Source of the DNA: Nitrospira sp. KM1
Lineage (GTDB): Bacteria > Nitrospirota > Nitrospiria > Nitrospirales > Nitrospiraceae
Assembly (NCBI RefSeq): GCF_011405515.1
Contig: NZ_AP022671.1
Span: 1,240,001-1,304,000, forward strand
Length of the DNA stretch: 64,000 bases
Direction: 5' to 3'
The stretch's first letter is position 1. Every line of letters starts with the position of its first letter. The notes beneath the pieces are model-generated. The model ran no database searches. It was not told the origin of the DNA and saw only the letters and a program-made list of their open reading frames with translations. Of this stretch, positions 17,083 through 27,948 are shown one piece after another. The translations under genes were made by a program, and so were the position numbers.

Positions 17083-18147
17083 CTAGACGATGCCATTCTT
17101 CAAGATATCGTGCAGATGGACGACGCCCATGGCACGTTGGTGACGATCTATGACGACAAGCGCGGTGATCGTGTGACGCTCCATGAGAGCGAGGGCGGCG
17201 GTGGCGAGTTCGTCAGGACCGACGGTTTTTGGCGTCCGGTTCTGATTCTCTTCGCCAACACGCTTGTGAACGGGGTTCGCCAGCTCAGCAGCGGTCGCAG
17301 TGGTAAAGTCCCCTCCCCCTTGTAAAAACCTTCGCAGGTCACCGTCAGTCACGACACCGACCAATTTCCCCGCTTCATCAAGCACGGTCGTCATGCCGAG
17401 ACGTTTTCCGGTCATTTCAAGCATCGCTTCAGAGCCGGGCGTGTTCGGCCGGACGCGCGGCATGTCCGATCCCGTGTGCATGAGATCCCGCACTTTTACC
17501 AGGAGACGGCGCCCTAAGGTGCCACCGGGATGAAACTGTGCATAGTCCTCTTGCTTGAACCCTCGTCTTTGCAGAAGCGCGATGGCCAAGGCGTCACCCA
17601 TCGCCAGAGCCGCTGTCGTACTTGCGGTTGGAGTCAAGCCGAGAGGACAGGCTTCTTCGCTCACCGACACGTCCAGCGTCACATCGCTGTTCTTGGCCAG
17701 AGTAGAATTCACTCTGCCCGTGAGGGCAACCAAGGGAATATTGATGCGCTTAACAAATGGCAACAATTGTAAAACTTCCTGGACTTCCCCGCTGTTCGAG
17801 ATGGCAAGCATGACATCATGTTTTGCCACCATGCCCAAATCGCCATGAATGCCTTCCGCAGGATGAAGGAAGAAAGACGGCGTGCCGGTGCTGGCCAGCG
17901 TCGCGGCTATTTTTTGACCGACTTGCCCAGATTTTCCCATACCGGACACCACGACCTTACCCTTGCATCCCATCAGCAGTTCGACCGCCTTGGAGAAGTG
18001 ATGATCCAGCCGTTCGACGAGCGCCTGGACGGCACGAGCCTCGACCGCGAGTACACGTCGGCCTTCTTCGAGCGTGCCGTCGGCGTGACGGGTCGACATC
18101 GCCGAGCGGGCAGCTCTTTTTACTTTGGTGGATTGGCCGCGTCGCAT
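17083..18147 (-). CDS. kdsD: Arabinose-5-phosphate isomerase (SIS + two CBS domains)
   Basis: KdsD converts ribulose-5-phosphate to arabinose-5-phosphate, the first step of KDO synthesis for lipopolysaccharide. The SIS domain is clear ([20 protein letters not shown], then [20 protein letters not shown]), followed by two CBS domains ending [20 protein letters not shown]. The 354-residue frame starts inside kdsA (28-nt overlap). A second Met at 18099 (MSTRHADG) matches the usual family N-terminus and would leave a 20-bp gap. Neither start has a strong ribosome site, so the start is uncertain. Confidence 0.94.
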   Translation of the reverse strand: MRRGQSTKVKRAARSAMSTRHADGTLEEGRRVLAVEARAVQALVERLDHHFSKAVELLMGCKGKVVVSGMGKSGQVGQKIAATLASTGTPSFFLHPAEGIHGDLGMVAKHDVMLAISNSGEVQEVLQLLPFVKRINIPLVALTGRVNSTLAKNSDVTLDVSVSEEACPLGLTPTASTTAALAMGDALAIALLQRRGFKQEDYAQFHPGGTLGRRLLVKVRDLMHTGSDMPRVRPNTPGSEAMLEMTGKRLGMTTVLDEAGKLVGVVTDGDLRRFLQGGGDFTTATAAELANPVHKRVGEENQNRTPKTVGPDELATAALALMERHTITALVVIDRHQRAMGVVHLHDILKNGIV

Positions 18148-18947
18148 ATTCGCATCACGCGCTCAAGGAGCGCCTTTAATTGATGAAGCGGAACCATGTT
18201 GGGTCCGTCCGAGAGAGCCGCATCGGGGTTTGGATGAACTTCCATGAAGAAACCATCGACACCGGCACCGGCAGCGGCGCAGGCCAACGGTTCGACGAAT
18301 TCGCGCTGACCGCTGGATTTGGAGCCTCCTCCGCCCGGCAACTGCACACTGTGCGTCGCGTCGAAAACCACCGGATAGCCGAAGCTTCGCAAAATGGGAA
18401 ACGACCGCATATCCACGACCAGATTATTGTACCCGAATGAAGATCCCCGTTCGGTCAGCACAATCTTGGTGTTACCGCTTTCCTCGATCTTCTTCACGGC
18501 ATGTCCCATTTCGGGGGGCGACAAAAACTGTCCCTTTTTCACGTTCACGACTTTTCCCGTCTTGGCGGCGGCGATCAGAAGATCGGTCTGCCGGCAGAGA
18601 AACGCCGGGATCTGGAGCATGTCGACCACCCGGCCCGCTTTCGTCGCATCATTTTCCGTATGAACGTCCGTCAGGACCGGAACGCCGATCGCGCGCTTCA
18701 CTTTTTCAAGAACCGCGAGCCCCTGTTCCAACCCCGGTCCGCGAAACGACGTGATCGAAGTCCGGTTGGCTTTGTCATACGACGATTTGAACACGTATGG
18801 AATCCCCATCGACCGCGTAATCTCGGCGATGCGTCCCGCGGTGTCCAGCGCGAGTTGTTCACTCTCAATAACGCAAGGGCCTGCGATGAGAAACGGCCGC
18901 TGACCGTGGCCGGCCTTGAAGGTCCCGATGTCGACAAGGTGTGCCAT
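18120..18947 (-). CDS. kdsA: 3-deoxy-8-phosphooctulonate synthase
   Basis: The 275-residue enzyme condenses arabinose-5-phosphate with phosphoenolpyruvate to KDO-8-phosphate. Family motifs are [12 protein letters not shown] near the start, [24 protein letters not shown] and [22 protein letters not shown]. The length is standard. It lies 6 bp after pyrG and overlaps the first possible kdsD start. Together with kdsD, kdsB and the heptose kinase it gives nearly the whole KDO/heptose inner-core supply. KdsC phosphatase is not seen in the window. Confidence 0.97.
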   Translation of the reverse strand: MAHLVDIGTFKAGHGQRPFLIAGPCVIESEQLALDTAGRIAEITRSMGIPYVFKSSYDKANRTSITSFRGPGLEQGLAVLEKVKRAIGVPVLTDVHTENDATKAGRVVDMLQIPAFLCRQTDLLIAAAKTGKVVNVKKGQFLSPPEMGHAVKKIEESGNTKIVLTERGSSFGYNNLVVDMRSFPILRSFGYPVVFDATHSVQLPGGGGSKSSGQREFVEPLACAAAGAGVDGFFMEVHPNPDAALSDGPNMVPLHQLKALLERVMRICDAANPPK

Positions 18948-18953
18948 AGGCGG

Positions 18954-20555
18954 TCAATGACCGAGCTTGTTGCGCAGGGCCGCGCCGATGAAACCGCTGA
19001 ACAACGGATGCGGATGATGGGGGCGAGAGCTATATTCGGGATGGAATTGCGTGGCCAGGAACCATGGATGATCTTTCAATTCGACGATTTCGACCAGCTG
19101 ACCATCCGGCGAGACCCCGCTCAGGACCAGTCCTTTGGCGCTCAACACATCACGGTAGGCATTGTTGAATTCGAACCGGTGGCGATGCCGCTCGCGGACT
19201 TCCCCCACGCCGTACATTTTCTGCGCCAACGTGCCGTCGCCGAGATTGCAGAGATACGCGCCCAACCGCATGGTCCCGCCCTTCCCACTCACGGAATGCT
19301 GCGCATGCATCAGATGAATCACAGGATGGGCCGTCCGCTCGTCGAATTCCGCGCTGTTGGCTCCGGTCAGCCCCGCCACGTTGCGCGCAAACTCGATGGT
19401 CGCGCATTGCATGCCGAGACACAGGCCGAGAAACGGGATCTTGCGTTCACGCGCGTACCGGATGGTGGTGATTTTCCCTTCGATGCCGCGTGATCCGAAT
19501 CCTCCGGGGATGAGAATGCCGTCGGCCTCCCGAAGAATTCGTTCCGTTCCCAGGCGCTCAACGTCCTCGGATTCGATCCAGTTGATATTCACTTTGGTTT
19601 CATGGTCGATGCCGCCATGGATCAGCGCCTCTGCCAGACTCTTGTAACACTCTTTCAGTCCGGCATACTTTCCGACCAATGCGACTGAAATTTCGTGTTT
19701 CGGATGCTTGATCTTCTGGACCATGGCATCCCACTCGCGGAGATTCGGAGGACCGGTCTCCAGTTTCAACTGTTTGACGATGAGCTCGTCCAGTCCCTCC
19801 TTGCGGAAAACAATCGGCACTTCGTAGATCGTTTCCACATCCTTGGCGGTGATGACCGCGTCCTTTTCGACATTGCAGAACATCGCGATCTTCGCCTTCA
19901 ATTCAGGCGGAAGATAACGGTCGGTGCGGCATAATAAAATATTCGGCTGGATACCGATCTCCCTCAGCTTGTTCACCGAATGCTGGGTCGGCTTGGTTTT
20001 CAGTTCACCGGCGGCCCCGATATAAGGCACGAGCGTCAGGTGCACATACAGGACGTTTTCACGGCCGACGTCATAGGGCATCTGCCGGATGGCTTCCAGA
20101 AACGGCAGGCTCTCGATGTCTCCAACCGTCCCCCCGATCTCGACGATCGTGACATCCATGCCCCTGGCGAGCCGCACGATGCACTGTTTGATTTCATCCG
20201 TCACGTGGGGAACCACCTGCACCGTCCCGCCCAGGTAGTCGCCTCGGCGCTCTTTGGTGATGACGGAATTATAAATACGGCCGGTCGTGTAATTATTCTC
20301 CTGGGTCAGCGTCAATGACGTATAGCGTTCGTAATGACCCAGATCGAGATCGGTCTCGGCTCCGTCGTCCGTGACATAGACTTCTCCGTGCTGGTAGGGA
20401 TTCATCGTCCCGGGATCGACGTTGATATACGGATCGAGCTTTAAAAACGTGATCTTGAGTCCACGGCTCTCCAACAGATTTCCGATCGAGGCGGACGCCA
20501 GCCCTTTCCCCAGCGAGGACACCACGCCGCCGGTGACGAATATGAATTTACTCAT
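18954..20555 (-). CDS. pyrG: CTP synthase
   Basis: The 533-residue enzyme aminates UTP to CTP using glutamine. The N-terminal synthase domain starts [20 protein letters not shown]. The C-terminal glutaminase domain has the nucleophile in [11 protein letters not shown] and the His/Glu pair in [10 protein letters not shown]. Its place directly before kdsA and after kdsB makes sense because KdsB consumes CTP to activate KDO and PgsA uses CDP-lipid. It is part of the long lepA-plsY operon, not of the pyr operon further right. Confidence 0.98.
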   Translation of the reverse strand: MSKFIFVTGGVVSSLGKGLASASIGNLLESRGLKITFLKLDPYINVDPGTMNPYQHGEVYVTDDGAETDLDLGHYERYTSLTLTQENNYTTGRIYNSVITKERRGDYLGGTVQVVPHVTDEIKQCIVRLARGMDVTIVEIGGTVGDIESLPFLEAIRQMPYDVGRENVLYVHLTLVPYIGAAGELKTKPTQHSVNKLREIGIQPNILLCRTDRYLPPELKAKIAMFCNVEKDAVITAKDVETIYEVPIVFRKEGLDELIVKQLKLETGPPNLREWDAMVQKIKHPKHEISVALVGKYAGLKECYKSLAEALIHGGIDHETKVNINWIESEDVERLGTERILREADGILIPGGFGSRGIEGKITTIRYARERKIPFLGLCLGMQCATIEFARNVAGLTGANSAEFDERTAHPVIHLMHAQHSVSGKGGTMRLGAYLCNLGDGTLAQKMYGVGEVRERHRHRFEFNNAYRDVLSAKGLVLSGVSPDGQLVEIVELKDHPWFLATQFHPEYSSRPHHPHPLFSGFIGAALRNKLGH

Positions 20556-20604
20556 GATTCCACCTGTCTTTTACGATCGGACCGCCGCCTGACCCCTCCC
20601 TCGT

Positions 20605-21405
20605 TCATCGGCCGGCTGGTCCTCGCGTCAAGTTGAGTTCGCGCTTCAGAACTTCGAACTTCTGAAGTTTGTCAGCCACCTCCGGAACATCCTCAGGCGT
20701 GTCGACCCGAAGCGACGCATGTTTCGTTTCCCACACTCTGATGCGCATCCCGTTCTCCAGTGCCCGGAGTTGTTCCAGTTTTTCCGCATCTTCCAATGTG
20801 CTGGTCGGCCACTCGGCAAAACGCAGCAAGGCCTTTCTGGTGTACATGTACAGCCCGAGGTGGACATGATGAAGTCCGCCCACGACACGTCCGTCGGCGT
20901 CATCGCGGACCATCGGAACCGGGGCGCGTGAAAAATACAGGGCGTAGCCCTGCGCATCGGTGACCACCTTGACGATGGCGGGGTTCTGCAGATCATCCGT
21001 GGTGTCCATAGCCCGTTTCAACGTGCCCATCTCCACATTGGCCCGGAGAAACGGATCGATCAAATCGGTCAACAGATCCGGATCAAGTGGAATTTCATCC
21101 CCTTGAAGATCCACGAAATATTCTCCGGCATACATGGTGGCGACCGCCGCAACCCGGTCCGTTCCGGTCCGGTAGTCACCTTTCACCATGACGACGCGCC
21201 CGCCGAATTGTTCAATGGCCTGTTTGATGCGGTCGTCATCGGTGGCTACGAGCACGTTGGTGACGGCACGACAGGCGACGGCTTGTTCATAGACGTGCTG
21301 GATCATGGGCTTGCGCCCCAGACGCGCCAACGGTTTTCCCGGAAAGCGTGATGATCCGTAGCGGGCGGGAATCACTACCGTGACCTGCCGCTCCGTCTTA
21401 CTCAC
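20605..21405 (-). CDS. kdsB: 3-deoxy-manno-octulosonate cytidylyltransferase
   Basis: KdsB makes CMP-KDO. The 266-residue protein has the nucleotide-binding start VVIPARYGSSRFPGKPLA and the family motif NVQGDE seen here as VDLQGDEIPLD. The length is slightly above the usual 245-255, with a charged C-terminal extension. It overlaps the upstream heptose kinase gene by 8 nt and lies 49 bp before pyrG. Confidence 0.96.
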   Translation of the reverse strand: MSKTERQVTVVIPARYGSSRFPGKPLARLGRKPMIQHVYEQAVACRAVTNVLVATDDDRIKQAIEQFGGRVVMVKGDYRTGTDRVAAVATMYAGEYFVDLQGDEIPLDPDLLTDLIDPFLRANVEMGTLKRAMDTTDDLQNPAIVKVVTDAQGYALYFSRAPVPMVRDDADGRVVGGLHHVHLGLYMYTRKALLRFAEWPTSTLEDAEKLEQLRALENGMRIRVWETKHASLRVDTPEDVPEVADKLQKFEVLKRELNLTRGPAGR

Positions 21406-22432
21406 GGTCCAACGCCTCCATCAGTTGCTTGGCCGTCACGGTCGCAGTTCCCACCTGCCCCACGACGATCCCGGCTGCCTGGTTCGCCAATGTCGCCGAT
21501 TCCCGCATGGACGCGCCCGTCGCGAGCGCCAACGCCATCGTCCCGACGACCGTATCGCCCGCGCCGGTCACATCGAACACCTGGCGTGCCCGCGTGGGAA
21601 TATGCCAGGAGACACCCTCCCCTTCGAACAGGCTCATCCCTTTCTCACCTCGCGTGATGAGCACGGTTTGACAACCAAGCCGCTGGCGGATTGTCGCCCC
21701 GGCCTCTTGAACGGTCTGATCGCTATCACCGTGAAGTCCGGCCGCCTGTGTCGCTTCGAGATGATTCGGTGTGATGACAGTCACGCCTTTGTAATAACTG
21801 AAATGTTCGACTTTGGGATCGACAATGACGGGCACGCGTCGAAGCGCCGCGAGCCGAGTCAATTCGGACATCAATGCGGCGGTGATGACACCCTTGGCAT
21901 AGTCCGATACGACGACACACGAGAGCTCGCGGAGGCGGGATTCGACATACCGCAGCATGCGTTTTTGCAGCAGAGGTTTGGGTTCACCGCGCCGCTCGAC
22001 GTCGTAGCGGACGACCTGCTGGTTGTGAGCAATCACCCTCGACTTCCTGGTCGTGGGCCGGTCGTGGTCGATGACGACGCCGCCGCGACCGGAACGCCGC
22101 GGTCCCAGCTCTTTGAGCAAACGCCGGCCGCTTTCGTCCGCCCCGATGATTCCGCACAGATCGGCCTTGCCGCCGAGCGCCAACACATTATTGAAGACAT
22201 TGGCCGCTCCACCCAGTCTCATGGATTCCGAATCCACGTGAACGACCGGCACCGGAGCTTCGGGGGAAATCCGACTGACGCGGCCCCAGATGTAATGGTC
22301 CAAGATGAGGTCTCCGATGACCAAGACGGAGGCCTGCGGAAAGCGCTGAATGTACTGGCGCAACGCCGTGCTCGAGAGCATGCCGCTCTGCGGAGACGAT
22401 CCGGCATCGGACTTGGCATTTCGTCTGGTCAT
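21398..22432 (-). CDS. hldA: D-glycero-beta-D-manno-heptose-7-phosphate kinase (HldE kinase domain / RfaE1)
   Basis: The 344-residue protein is a PfkB-family sugar kinase. It has the heptose-kinase motif VLVIGDLILDHYIWG, the GGAANVFNNVLALG substrate loop and the anion-hole/catalytic DVTGAGDTVVGTMALA. Only the kinase half of the bifunctional HldE is present; the adenylyltransferase half is absent and not seen elsewhere in the window, as in organisms with split hldA/hldC. It supplies ADP-heptose for the inner core. It overlaps lepB by 4 nt (ATGA) and kdsB by 8 nt. Confidence 0.92.
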   Translation of the reverse strand: MTRRNAKSDAGSSPQSGMLSSTALRQYIQRFPQASVLVIGDLILDHYIWGRVSRISPEAPVPVVHVDSESMRLGGAANVFNNVLALGGKADLCGIIGADESGRRLLKELGPRRSGRGGVVIDHDRPTTRKSRVIAHNQQVVRYDVERRGEPKPLLQKRMLRYVESRLRELSCVVVSDYAKGVITAALMSELTRLAALRRVPVIVDPKVEHFSYYKGVTVITPNHLEATQAAGLHGDSDQTVQEAGATIRQRLGCQTVLITRGEKGMSLFEGEGVSWHIPTRARQVFDVTGAGDTVVGTMALALATGASMRESATLANQAAGIVVGQVGTATVTAKQLMEALDRE

Positions 22433-23205
22433 TGGATGGCCTTACCCAACCGATCCCAGCGAACCCATTCCGTCCACTGTCCCTGCCCGCTCCATGACCA
22501 ATAGATACGAAACGCCTTGCCGCGGATCTTTTCACCCCTTACGTAACCCCAAAACCGGCTGTCCAGGCTCTGGTCGCGGTTATCCCCCATGACGAAATAT
22601 GAATCGTCCGGTACCGTCACCGGACCGAAGTTATCCCGCGGATTGATGGTCCCGTCGATGATCCCGGGATCGATCCGCTGCGTGAACGTCTTGTCATCGA
22701 GGGGGGCGCCATTGACGAGCACGACTTTGTTCTTTATTTGCACGGTGTCGCCGGGAGTGCCGACGATGCGTTTAATGAAGTCCTTCTCCTCATCCTCCGG
22801 AAAGCGGAACACAATGATGTCTCCCCGCTGCGGTTTGCCGAATTCGATGATGCCGTGAGAGGCGTAGCAATTCACCGGGGGAAATCCCCATTGGAATTTG
22901 CACTCGCTCGGCCACTGGAGACCGTACGAGAGCTTGCTGACGAGAATATGGTCTCCAATCAACAAGGTCGGGATCATCGAACCCGAGGGAATCTTGAACG
23001 CCTGAACCACGAACACCCGAATGGCGAATGCCAGCAACATGGCCACGACGATGGCCTCGGCATACTCACGGAGAACCGATTTTCTGGCCGGCTGGACGGA
23101 GACCGGAGGTTCGGAAATCGAGGATGCGCCAACGGACTCGGCTGCGGCTTCGGGGACCTGAGGCCTCACATCATCGCCGCCGGGCCTATTCAGATCCCCG
23201 CTCAT
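22429..23205 (-). CDS. lepB: Signal peptidase I
   Basis: The 258-residue membrane protease has a cytoplasmic N-terminal tail rich in Pro/Glu and one membrane anchor (about 53-73). The catalytic serine is in [20 protein letters not shown], the lysine in [14 protein letters not shown], and the [14 protein letters not shown] box is present. It cleaves signal peptides of exported proteins. It overlaps lepA by 4 nt on one side and the heptose kinase by 4 nt on the other. The lepA-lepB pairing is common in bacteria. Confidence 0.97.
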   Translation of the reverse strand: MSGDLNRPGGDDVRPQVPEAAAESVGASSISEPPVSVQPARKSVLREYAEAIVVAMLLAFAIRVFVVQAFKIPSGSMIPTLLIGDHILVSKLSYGLQWPSECKFQWGFPPVNCYASHGIIEFGKPQRGDIIVFRFPEDEEKDFIKRIVGTPGDTVQIKNKVVLVNGAPLDDKTFTQRIDPGIIDGTINPRDNFGPVTVPDDSYFVMGDNRDQSLDSRFWGYVRGEKIRGKAFRIYWSWSGQGQWTEWVRWDRLGKAIQ

Positions 23206-25001
23206 TCGTCACCGACTTTCAGAATGGCCAAGAATGCTTCCTGAGGCACTTCCACGCTGCCGACGGCTTTCATGCGCTTCTTTCCTTCTTTTTGCTTTTC
23301 CAACAACTTTCGCTTCCGTGTGATATCTCCGCCGTAGCATTTCGCCGTCACGTTCTTTTTCATCGCCCCGATCGTCTCGCGCGCAATCACTTTGTTGCCG
23401 ATCGCCGCCTGAATGGCGATTTCGAACATCTGCCGTGGGATGAGCTCTTTCATTTTTTCCGCGAGCTGCCGGCCGCGAGGATAGGAGCGGTCGCGATGCG
23501 TAATGAAGGAAAGCGCATCGACGGCCTCTCCGTTAAGGAGAATATCCAGCTTGACCAGATCCGATTCCCGATAGCCCAGGAGTTCATAATCCAAGGACGC
23601 GTATCCCTGTGTACGGGATTTCAGCTTATCGTAGAAATCCAGGATGACTTCGTTCAGCGGCAACTCATAGCTGATCATTACCCGGGTGGGATCGAGAAAA
23701 TGGATGCTTCGCTGAATGCCCCGGCGCTCCTGGCACAACTGTAAAATTGCCCCCATGTAGCGCTCAGGCGTAATGACGGTGGCAAGAATGAACGGCTCTT
23801 CGAATTTTGCAATGCTGCCCGGCGGCGGCAATTCGGCCGGATTGTCGATTTCGAGCACTTCGTCTTTCGTCGTCGTGATGTGGTAGACGACCGTCGGCGC
23901 CGTCGTAATCAGTGTAAGGCCGTATTCGCGCTCCAGCCGCTCCTGAATGATTTCCATGTGGAGCAGACCGAGAAACCCGCAGCGGAATCCGAATCCTAAC
24001 GCCAGAGAAGTCTCGGGTTCGTAGACGAAAGACGAATCATTCAAGCGTAATTTGACCAGCGCGTCACGGAGGTCTTCATACTTGGACGTATCGGTCGAAT
24101 ACAGTCCGCAGAAGACCAACGGATTGACTTCTTTATAACCGGGAAACGGCTCGGACGTCGGTTGAATCGCATCGGTCAATGTGTCGCCGATTTTAACGTC
24201 GGCCACCTCTTTCATGTTGGCGCACAGATAACCCACCTCGCCGGTCAGCAGCTCGTTTCTCTTCGTTCGCTTGGGCGTGAACTGCCCCACTTCCATGACT
24301 TCGAACGTCCGGTTGTTCGACATGACCTTGATTTTCATGCCGGGCCGGACCGCGCCGTCTACGATTCTCGTCAACACGATGACGCCTTGGTAATTGTCGA
24401 ACCAGGAATCGAAGATGAGCGCCTTGAGCGGAGCCGTCGGATCGCCGGAGGGAGGAGGGATGCGCTCGATAATCGTTTCAAGGACCTCCGGAACGCCGCG
24501 GCCCTCTTTCGCGCTGATGGGGAGGGCCTCACTCGCCTCAAGCATGAGCACATCGGAGATGGAATGCTTCGTATTCTCCACATCTGCGCTTGCCAGATCG
24601 ATCTTGTTGATGACCGGAATGATGGTCAGCTTGTTGGCCATCGCTAAATTGACATTTGCGATGGTTTGAGCCTGCACTCCCTGTGTGGCATCAACGAGCA
24701 GCAACGCCCCCTCGCAGGCTGCAAGACTTCTCGACACTTCGTAGGTAAAGTCTACGTGGCCGGGAGTGTCGATGAGATGCAAGGCATAAGTCTTCCCGTC
24801 CCCGGCACGATATTTGATCGCGACCGCGTGCGCCTTGATGGTGATGCCACGCTCGCGCTCCAGATCCATCGCATCGAGGATCTGCTCCTTGGCTTCACGA
24901 GCGGTAACAGCGCCAGTAGCTTCGAGGAACCGGTCAGCGAGGGTCGATTTGCCGTGGTCGATATGGGCGATAATCGAAAAATTACGTATCAGGCTTTGCA
25001 A
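23202..25001 (-). CDS. lepA: Elongation factor 4 (LepA)
   Basis: The 599-residue GTPase matches LepA in length and order. The G1 loop [13 protein letters not shown] is at the start, followed by the switch region [19 protein letters not shown], and NKIDLASAD for guanine recognition. The C-terminal EF4-specific domain ends in a Lys/Arg-rich tail. It acts on stalled or mis-translocated ribosomes. It is the first gene of the envelope operon, about 25 nt from the start site of a perfect consensus promoter. Confidence 0.98.
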   Translation of the reverse strand: MQSLIRNFSIIAHIDHGKSTLADRFLEATGAVTAREAKEQILDAMDLERERGITIKAHAVAIKYRAGDGKTYALHLIDTPGHVDFTYEVSRSLAACEGALLLVDATQGVQAQTIANVNLAMANKLTIIPVINKIDLASADVENTKHSISDVLMLEASEALPISAKEGRGVPEVLETIIERIPPPSGDPTAPLKALIFDSWFDNYQGVIVLTRIVDGAVRPGMKIKVMSNNRTFEVMEVGQFTPKRTKRNELLTGEVGYLCANMKEVADVKIGDTLTDAIQPTSEPFPGYKEVNPLVFCGLYSTDTSKYEDLRDALVKLRLNDSSFVYEPETSLALGFGFRCGFLGLLHMEIIQERLEREYGLTLITTAPTVVYHITTTKDEVLEIDNPAELPPPGSIAKFEEPFILATVITPERYMGAILQLCQERRGIQRSIHFLDPTRVMISYELPLNEVILDFYDKLKSRTQGYASLDYELLGYRESDLVKLDILLNGEAVDALSFITHRDRSYPRGRQLAEKMKELIPRQMFEIAIQAAIGNKVIARETIGAMKKNVTAKCYGGDITRKRKLLEKQKEGKKRMKAVGSVEVPQEAFLAILKVGDE

Positions 25002-25032
25002 ATCCTAGCTCATTTCTCAAGAAAATCGCTTC

Positions 25033-25061
25033 ATTATAGTAAGTGCCCTCCAGGTTGTCAA
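25033..25061 (-). promoter_or_regulatory. Consensus sigma-70 promoter of the lepA operon
   Basis: On the minus strand TTGACA (25061-25056), a 17-bp spacer and TATAAT (25038-25033) match the ideal promoter exactly. Transcription should start near 25026, leaving a leader of about 25 nt to lepA. The -35 box overlaps that of the bioA promoter on the other strand. Confidence 0.85.
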
Positions 25062-25084
25062 AGAATCCACCCGCCTCGTATAAT
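25055..25084 (+). promoter_or_regulatory. Sigma-70 promoter of bioA, overlapping the lepA promoter
   Basis: TTGTCA (25055-25060), an 18-bp spacer and TATAAT (25079-25084) read toward bioA. The start site would be near 25091, with a leader of about 65 nt. The -35 hexamer shares five bases with the divergent lepA -35 box, so two polymerases could not bind at once. Confidence 0.7.
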
Positions 25085-25157
25085 CCTTCACGCGCGTGTC
25101 CACCACGACCGTTCACCGCCACTTCTTCGCTCCGGTTTTTGACGAAATCACCTCACC

Positions 25158-26543
25158 ATGACTCCCCGCCGCGATAAGAAGCTGCTGGCCGATTGGGATC
25201 GCCGGTTCATCTGGCATCCGTTCACGCAGATGCAGGAATGGGAACGGGAAGAACCCTTGATCGTCGGACGAGGCAAGGGGCCCTATCTGTTCGATCTCGA
25301 TGGAAGACGCTATCTCGACGGCACCTCGTCGATCTGGGTCAATCTTCACGGCCACGGTCATGCCGCACTCGACAGGGCGATCAAGAAACAACTCGGCGCG
25401 ATTGCGCATTCAACCCTCCTGGGCCAATCCAGTCCTCCGGCCATTCGATTGGCTCGCGAGCTCATCCGCATCGCGCCGAAGGGACTTGCGCGCGTGTTCT
25501 ATTCTGATAACGGATCGACCGCCATCGAAGTGGCATTGAAGATGGCGATCCAGTATTGGCAGCAGCGTCCGTCTCCACTTCCGTCAAAGCGGCGCTTTCT
25601 CCATCTTAAGCTCGCCTACCATGGAGATACGGTCGGAGCCGTGAGCGTCGGGAATATCGAGTTGTTTCATTCCCGCTTTCACTCCTTGACCTTTCCGACC
25701 GTCGAAGCGGACCCTCCCTATTGCTACCGCTGCCCGTTGAAGCTCCGTTTTCCGTCTTGCGAGATGGCCTGCCTGGATCCCATCGAAACAATTCTCAAAC
25801 ACCGGCATTTAGAACTTGCAGGATTTGTCATCGAACCGCTGGTTCAGGCTGCCGCCGGCATGATCACCTCGCCTCCCGGATATTTGCGGCGCATCCGCGA
25901 ACTCTGCGACCGATACAAGGTGCTGCTGATCGCGGACGAAGTCGCGACAGGTTTCGGCCGCACAGGCAGAATGTTCGCTTGCGACCACGAGCGTGTCACC
26001 CCGGATCTCATGGCGATCAGCAAAGGGTTGACGGGCGGCTACATGCCGCTCGCTGCGACCCTGACGACGGAAGAAGTTTACAATGCGTTCCTCGGCCGGT
26101 ATGAGGAGTTCAAAACCTTCTTTCATGGACACAGTTACACCGGAAATGCCCTGGGGTGTGCCGTCGCGTTGGCAAATATCGAGGTCTTTCGGAAAGAAAA
26201 GACGCTTGCCCGCCTCCAGCCTAAAGTCAAGTCGCTGACACGTTTGCTGCGCTCGCTGCAGACCCTTCCCCACATCGGGGACATACGGCAACGGGGTTTC
26301 ATGGCAGGAATTGAGTTGGTTCAGAATCGTGACAGTCGTCTGGCTTACCCACTGGAGGCTCGTATAGGGCACCTTGTCGCTCAAGAGGCCAGAAAGCAGG
26401 GTCTCCTGCTTCGTCCCTTAGGGCATGTCTTAGTGCTCATCCCACCATTGTCCACAAGCTTGCGGGAGCTCAAAGAGATGGTGCACATCCTTCGCGGATC
26501 AATCGAGACCGTGACTGGAAAAACCGTCCCCATGCGTCGGTAG
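25158..26543 (+). CDS. bioA: Adenosylmethionine-8-amino-7-oxononanoate aminotransferase
   Basis: The 461-residue PLP enzyme makes 7,8-diaminopelargonate in biotin synthesis. Family motifs are WHPFTQMQEW at the N-terminus, FYSDNGSTAIEVALKMA, LIADEVATGFGRTGRMFAC and the PLP lysine in AISKGLTGGYMPLAATLT. No other bio gene is in the window, so it stands alone. It is divergent from lepA with an overlapping promoter. BioA normally uses SAM as amino donor and some homologues use lysine; the sequence does not settle which. Confidence 0.93.
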   Translation: MTPRRDKKLLADWDRRFIWHPFTQMQEWEREEPLIVGRGKGPYLFDLDGRRYLDGTSSIWVNLHGHGHAALDRAIKKQLGAIAHSTLLGQSSPPAIRLARELIRIAPKGLARVFYSDNGSTAIEVALKMAIQYWQQRPSPLPSKRRFLHLKLAYHGDTVGAVSVGNIELFHSRFHSLTFPTVEADPPYCYRCPLKLRFPSCEMACLDPIETILKHRHLELAGFVIEPLVQAAAGMITSPPGYLRRIRELCDRYKVLLIADEVATGFGRTGRMFACDHERVTPDLMAISKGLTGGYMPLAATLTTEEVYNAFLGRYEEFKTFFHGHSYTGNALGCAVALANIEVFRKEKTLARLQPKVKSLTRLLRSLQTLPHIGDIRQRGFMAGIELVQNRDSRLAYPLEARIGHLVAQEARKQGLLLRPLGHVLVLIPPLSTSLRELKEMVHILRGSIETVTGKTVPMRR

Positions 26544-26685
26544 CGTAATTCGGAACTCAGCATCGGTCCTTACCGAAAAAGCGACATGAATTCACAGTAT
26601 TTTATATTAAATTTCAATATGTTAGTCATATTTTTTATGAGTGCTAGACTTCATATGTCCCCGGACCATCCGGCGCATGTGAACC

Positions 26686-27918
26686 ATGTCACTCCTTCCA
26701 ATATTCGGCCTAGCGCTCCTCCTAGCCCTCCCTACCCCTGTTGCCAGGGCCAATGACGTACAGGCATCGGAATCCGTGTCGCAGCGTTGGAATGCCCTGT
26801 TTTCCGACCAGGAAAGCGGATCGCTTCCCGGATACAGGACTGGAAGTGCCCCGATTTACCAGACCAGCCTAGCTCCCACGTTTTTCGTCCCACCTGTCAC
26901 GTCCCCGCGCCTGCGCGACCTTGCTCCCGAAACGGACCAGGCACGGACCAGGGGCACGTTGAGTTCATCGAGCTGGTTCAAGGGAAATCTGGTGACTGAG
27001 ACGGAAGTCGCGAACAATCAGGGCGGCGCCGGTTGGTTACAAAGCAAAATCCCTGGGGACACCAGGACCGACGCCTCTGAACGAATGATGCGCATGGGAT
27101 TCACCGGTACAAGCGGCGCCCTGCGCTATGGAATGCACTACCGGTCGGCCGGGCAGGCGTTTTTGAACGGGCCCGATCTTGCCACCCGCGAGATGTGGGG
27201 AGAGTGGAAAACCGGTTGGACGACGTTTCGCAGTTCGGTTGGGCAACTGTGGAACAACGTGGCCGGCGATTCTTCTCGCTCACGTCTGGAACAGACTTAT
27301 GGCCGAGTCGGTCTCATATGGAACCGTCCGGCCTGGCCGAATCTCTCCCTCACCTACTCGAAAAACTCGTTGAACAGCGCCATGGACCCCGCAGGCATCG
27401 CGCCGCAGCGCATGATGAGCCACACCTTGGAAGCCGCCCTGGCTTATCAGAGCGCGTCTTGGGACGCGCTCTTGGCCTCGAGCTACAATCTCGGCAACGA
27501 CTTGATGCGCAACGGCGCAGACAGCACCGTGAAGGTGCAGATGATGACGGCATCGTTTCGCCCGCTCAATACACTCACGATTGCTCCGACCTTCACCTAC
27601 CGGGCTGAAATCCAGGACTGGTCCGGTGTCCGGATCAATTCTCCCATCGCCTCCCTAGCCCTGCACTACATGCAAAGCTACAATGTCCGGATCAGCGCCA
27701 TGGGCAACTACATCGGTACCCGTTCAAGCGACGGGCTTATCGATACGGAAAATGTCGGAGGAAGGGGAACTCTCGCGTGGAACATGCAGCGGTCCAACCA
27801 TTGGGCGACGCTCGTCTCCATTGAAGCGGGATACAACCGGCTCAGCAACCGCGTCATGCCCGCGGATGAAACCGAAGACATTTCCGGCCTCATACGCTTC
27901 GTCGTTGCCGCTCTCTAA
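26686..27918 (+). CDS. Predicted outer membrane beta-barrel-like protein, unknown function
   Basis: The 410-residue product starts with a signal peptide (MSLLPIFGLALLLALPTPVARA). The rest has alternating amphipathic strands rich in Trp/Tyr and Ser, with many short xxSxxYxxN patterns (LSLTYSKNSLNSAM, ALLASSYNLGNDL, TIAPTFTYRAEIQ). It ends in strands resembling a barrel closure (GLIRFVVAAL). No known porin family is recognised. It lies 142 bp after bioA; the gap is AT-rich and probably holds its own promoter. No strong ribosome site precedes the ATG. Downstream is a long inverted repeat. Confidence 0.7.
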   Translation: MSLLPIFGLALLLALPTPVARANDVQASESVSQRWNALFSDQESGSLPGYRTGSAPIYQTSLAPTFFVPPVTSPRLRDLAPETDQARTRGTLSSSSWFKGNLVTETEVANNQGGAGWLQSKIPGDTRTDASERMMRMGFTGTSGALRYGMHYRSAGQAFLNGPDLATREMWGEWKTGWTTFRSSVGQLWNNVAGDSSRSRLEQTYGRVGLIWNRPAWPNLSLTYSKNSLNSAMDPAGIAPQRMMSHTLEAALAYQSASWDALLASSYNLGNDLMRNGADSTVKVQMMTASFRPLNTLTIAPTFTYRAEIQDWSGVRINSPIASLALHYMQSYNVRISAMGNYIGTRSSDGLIDTENVGGRGTLAWNMQRSNHWATLVSIEAGYNRLSNRVMPADETEDISGLIRFVVAAL

Positions 27919-27948
27919 CCGTTCTGCGGTCTTTCCCCGCATCCCCAG

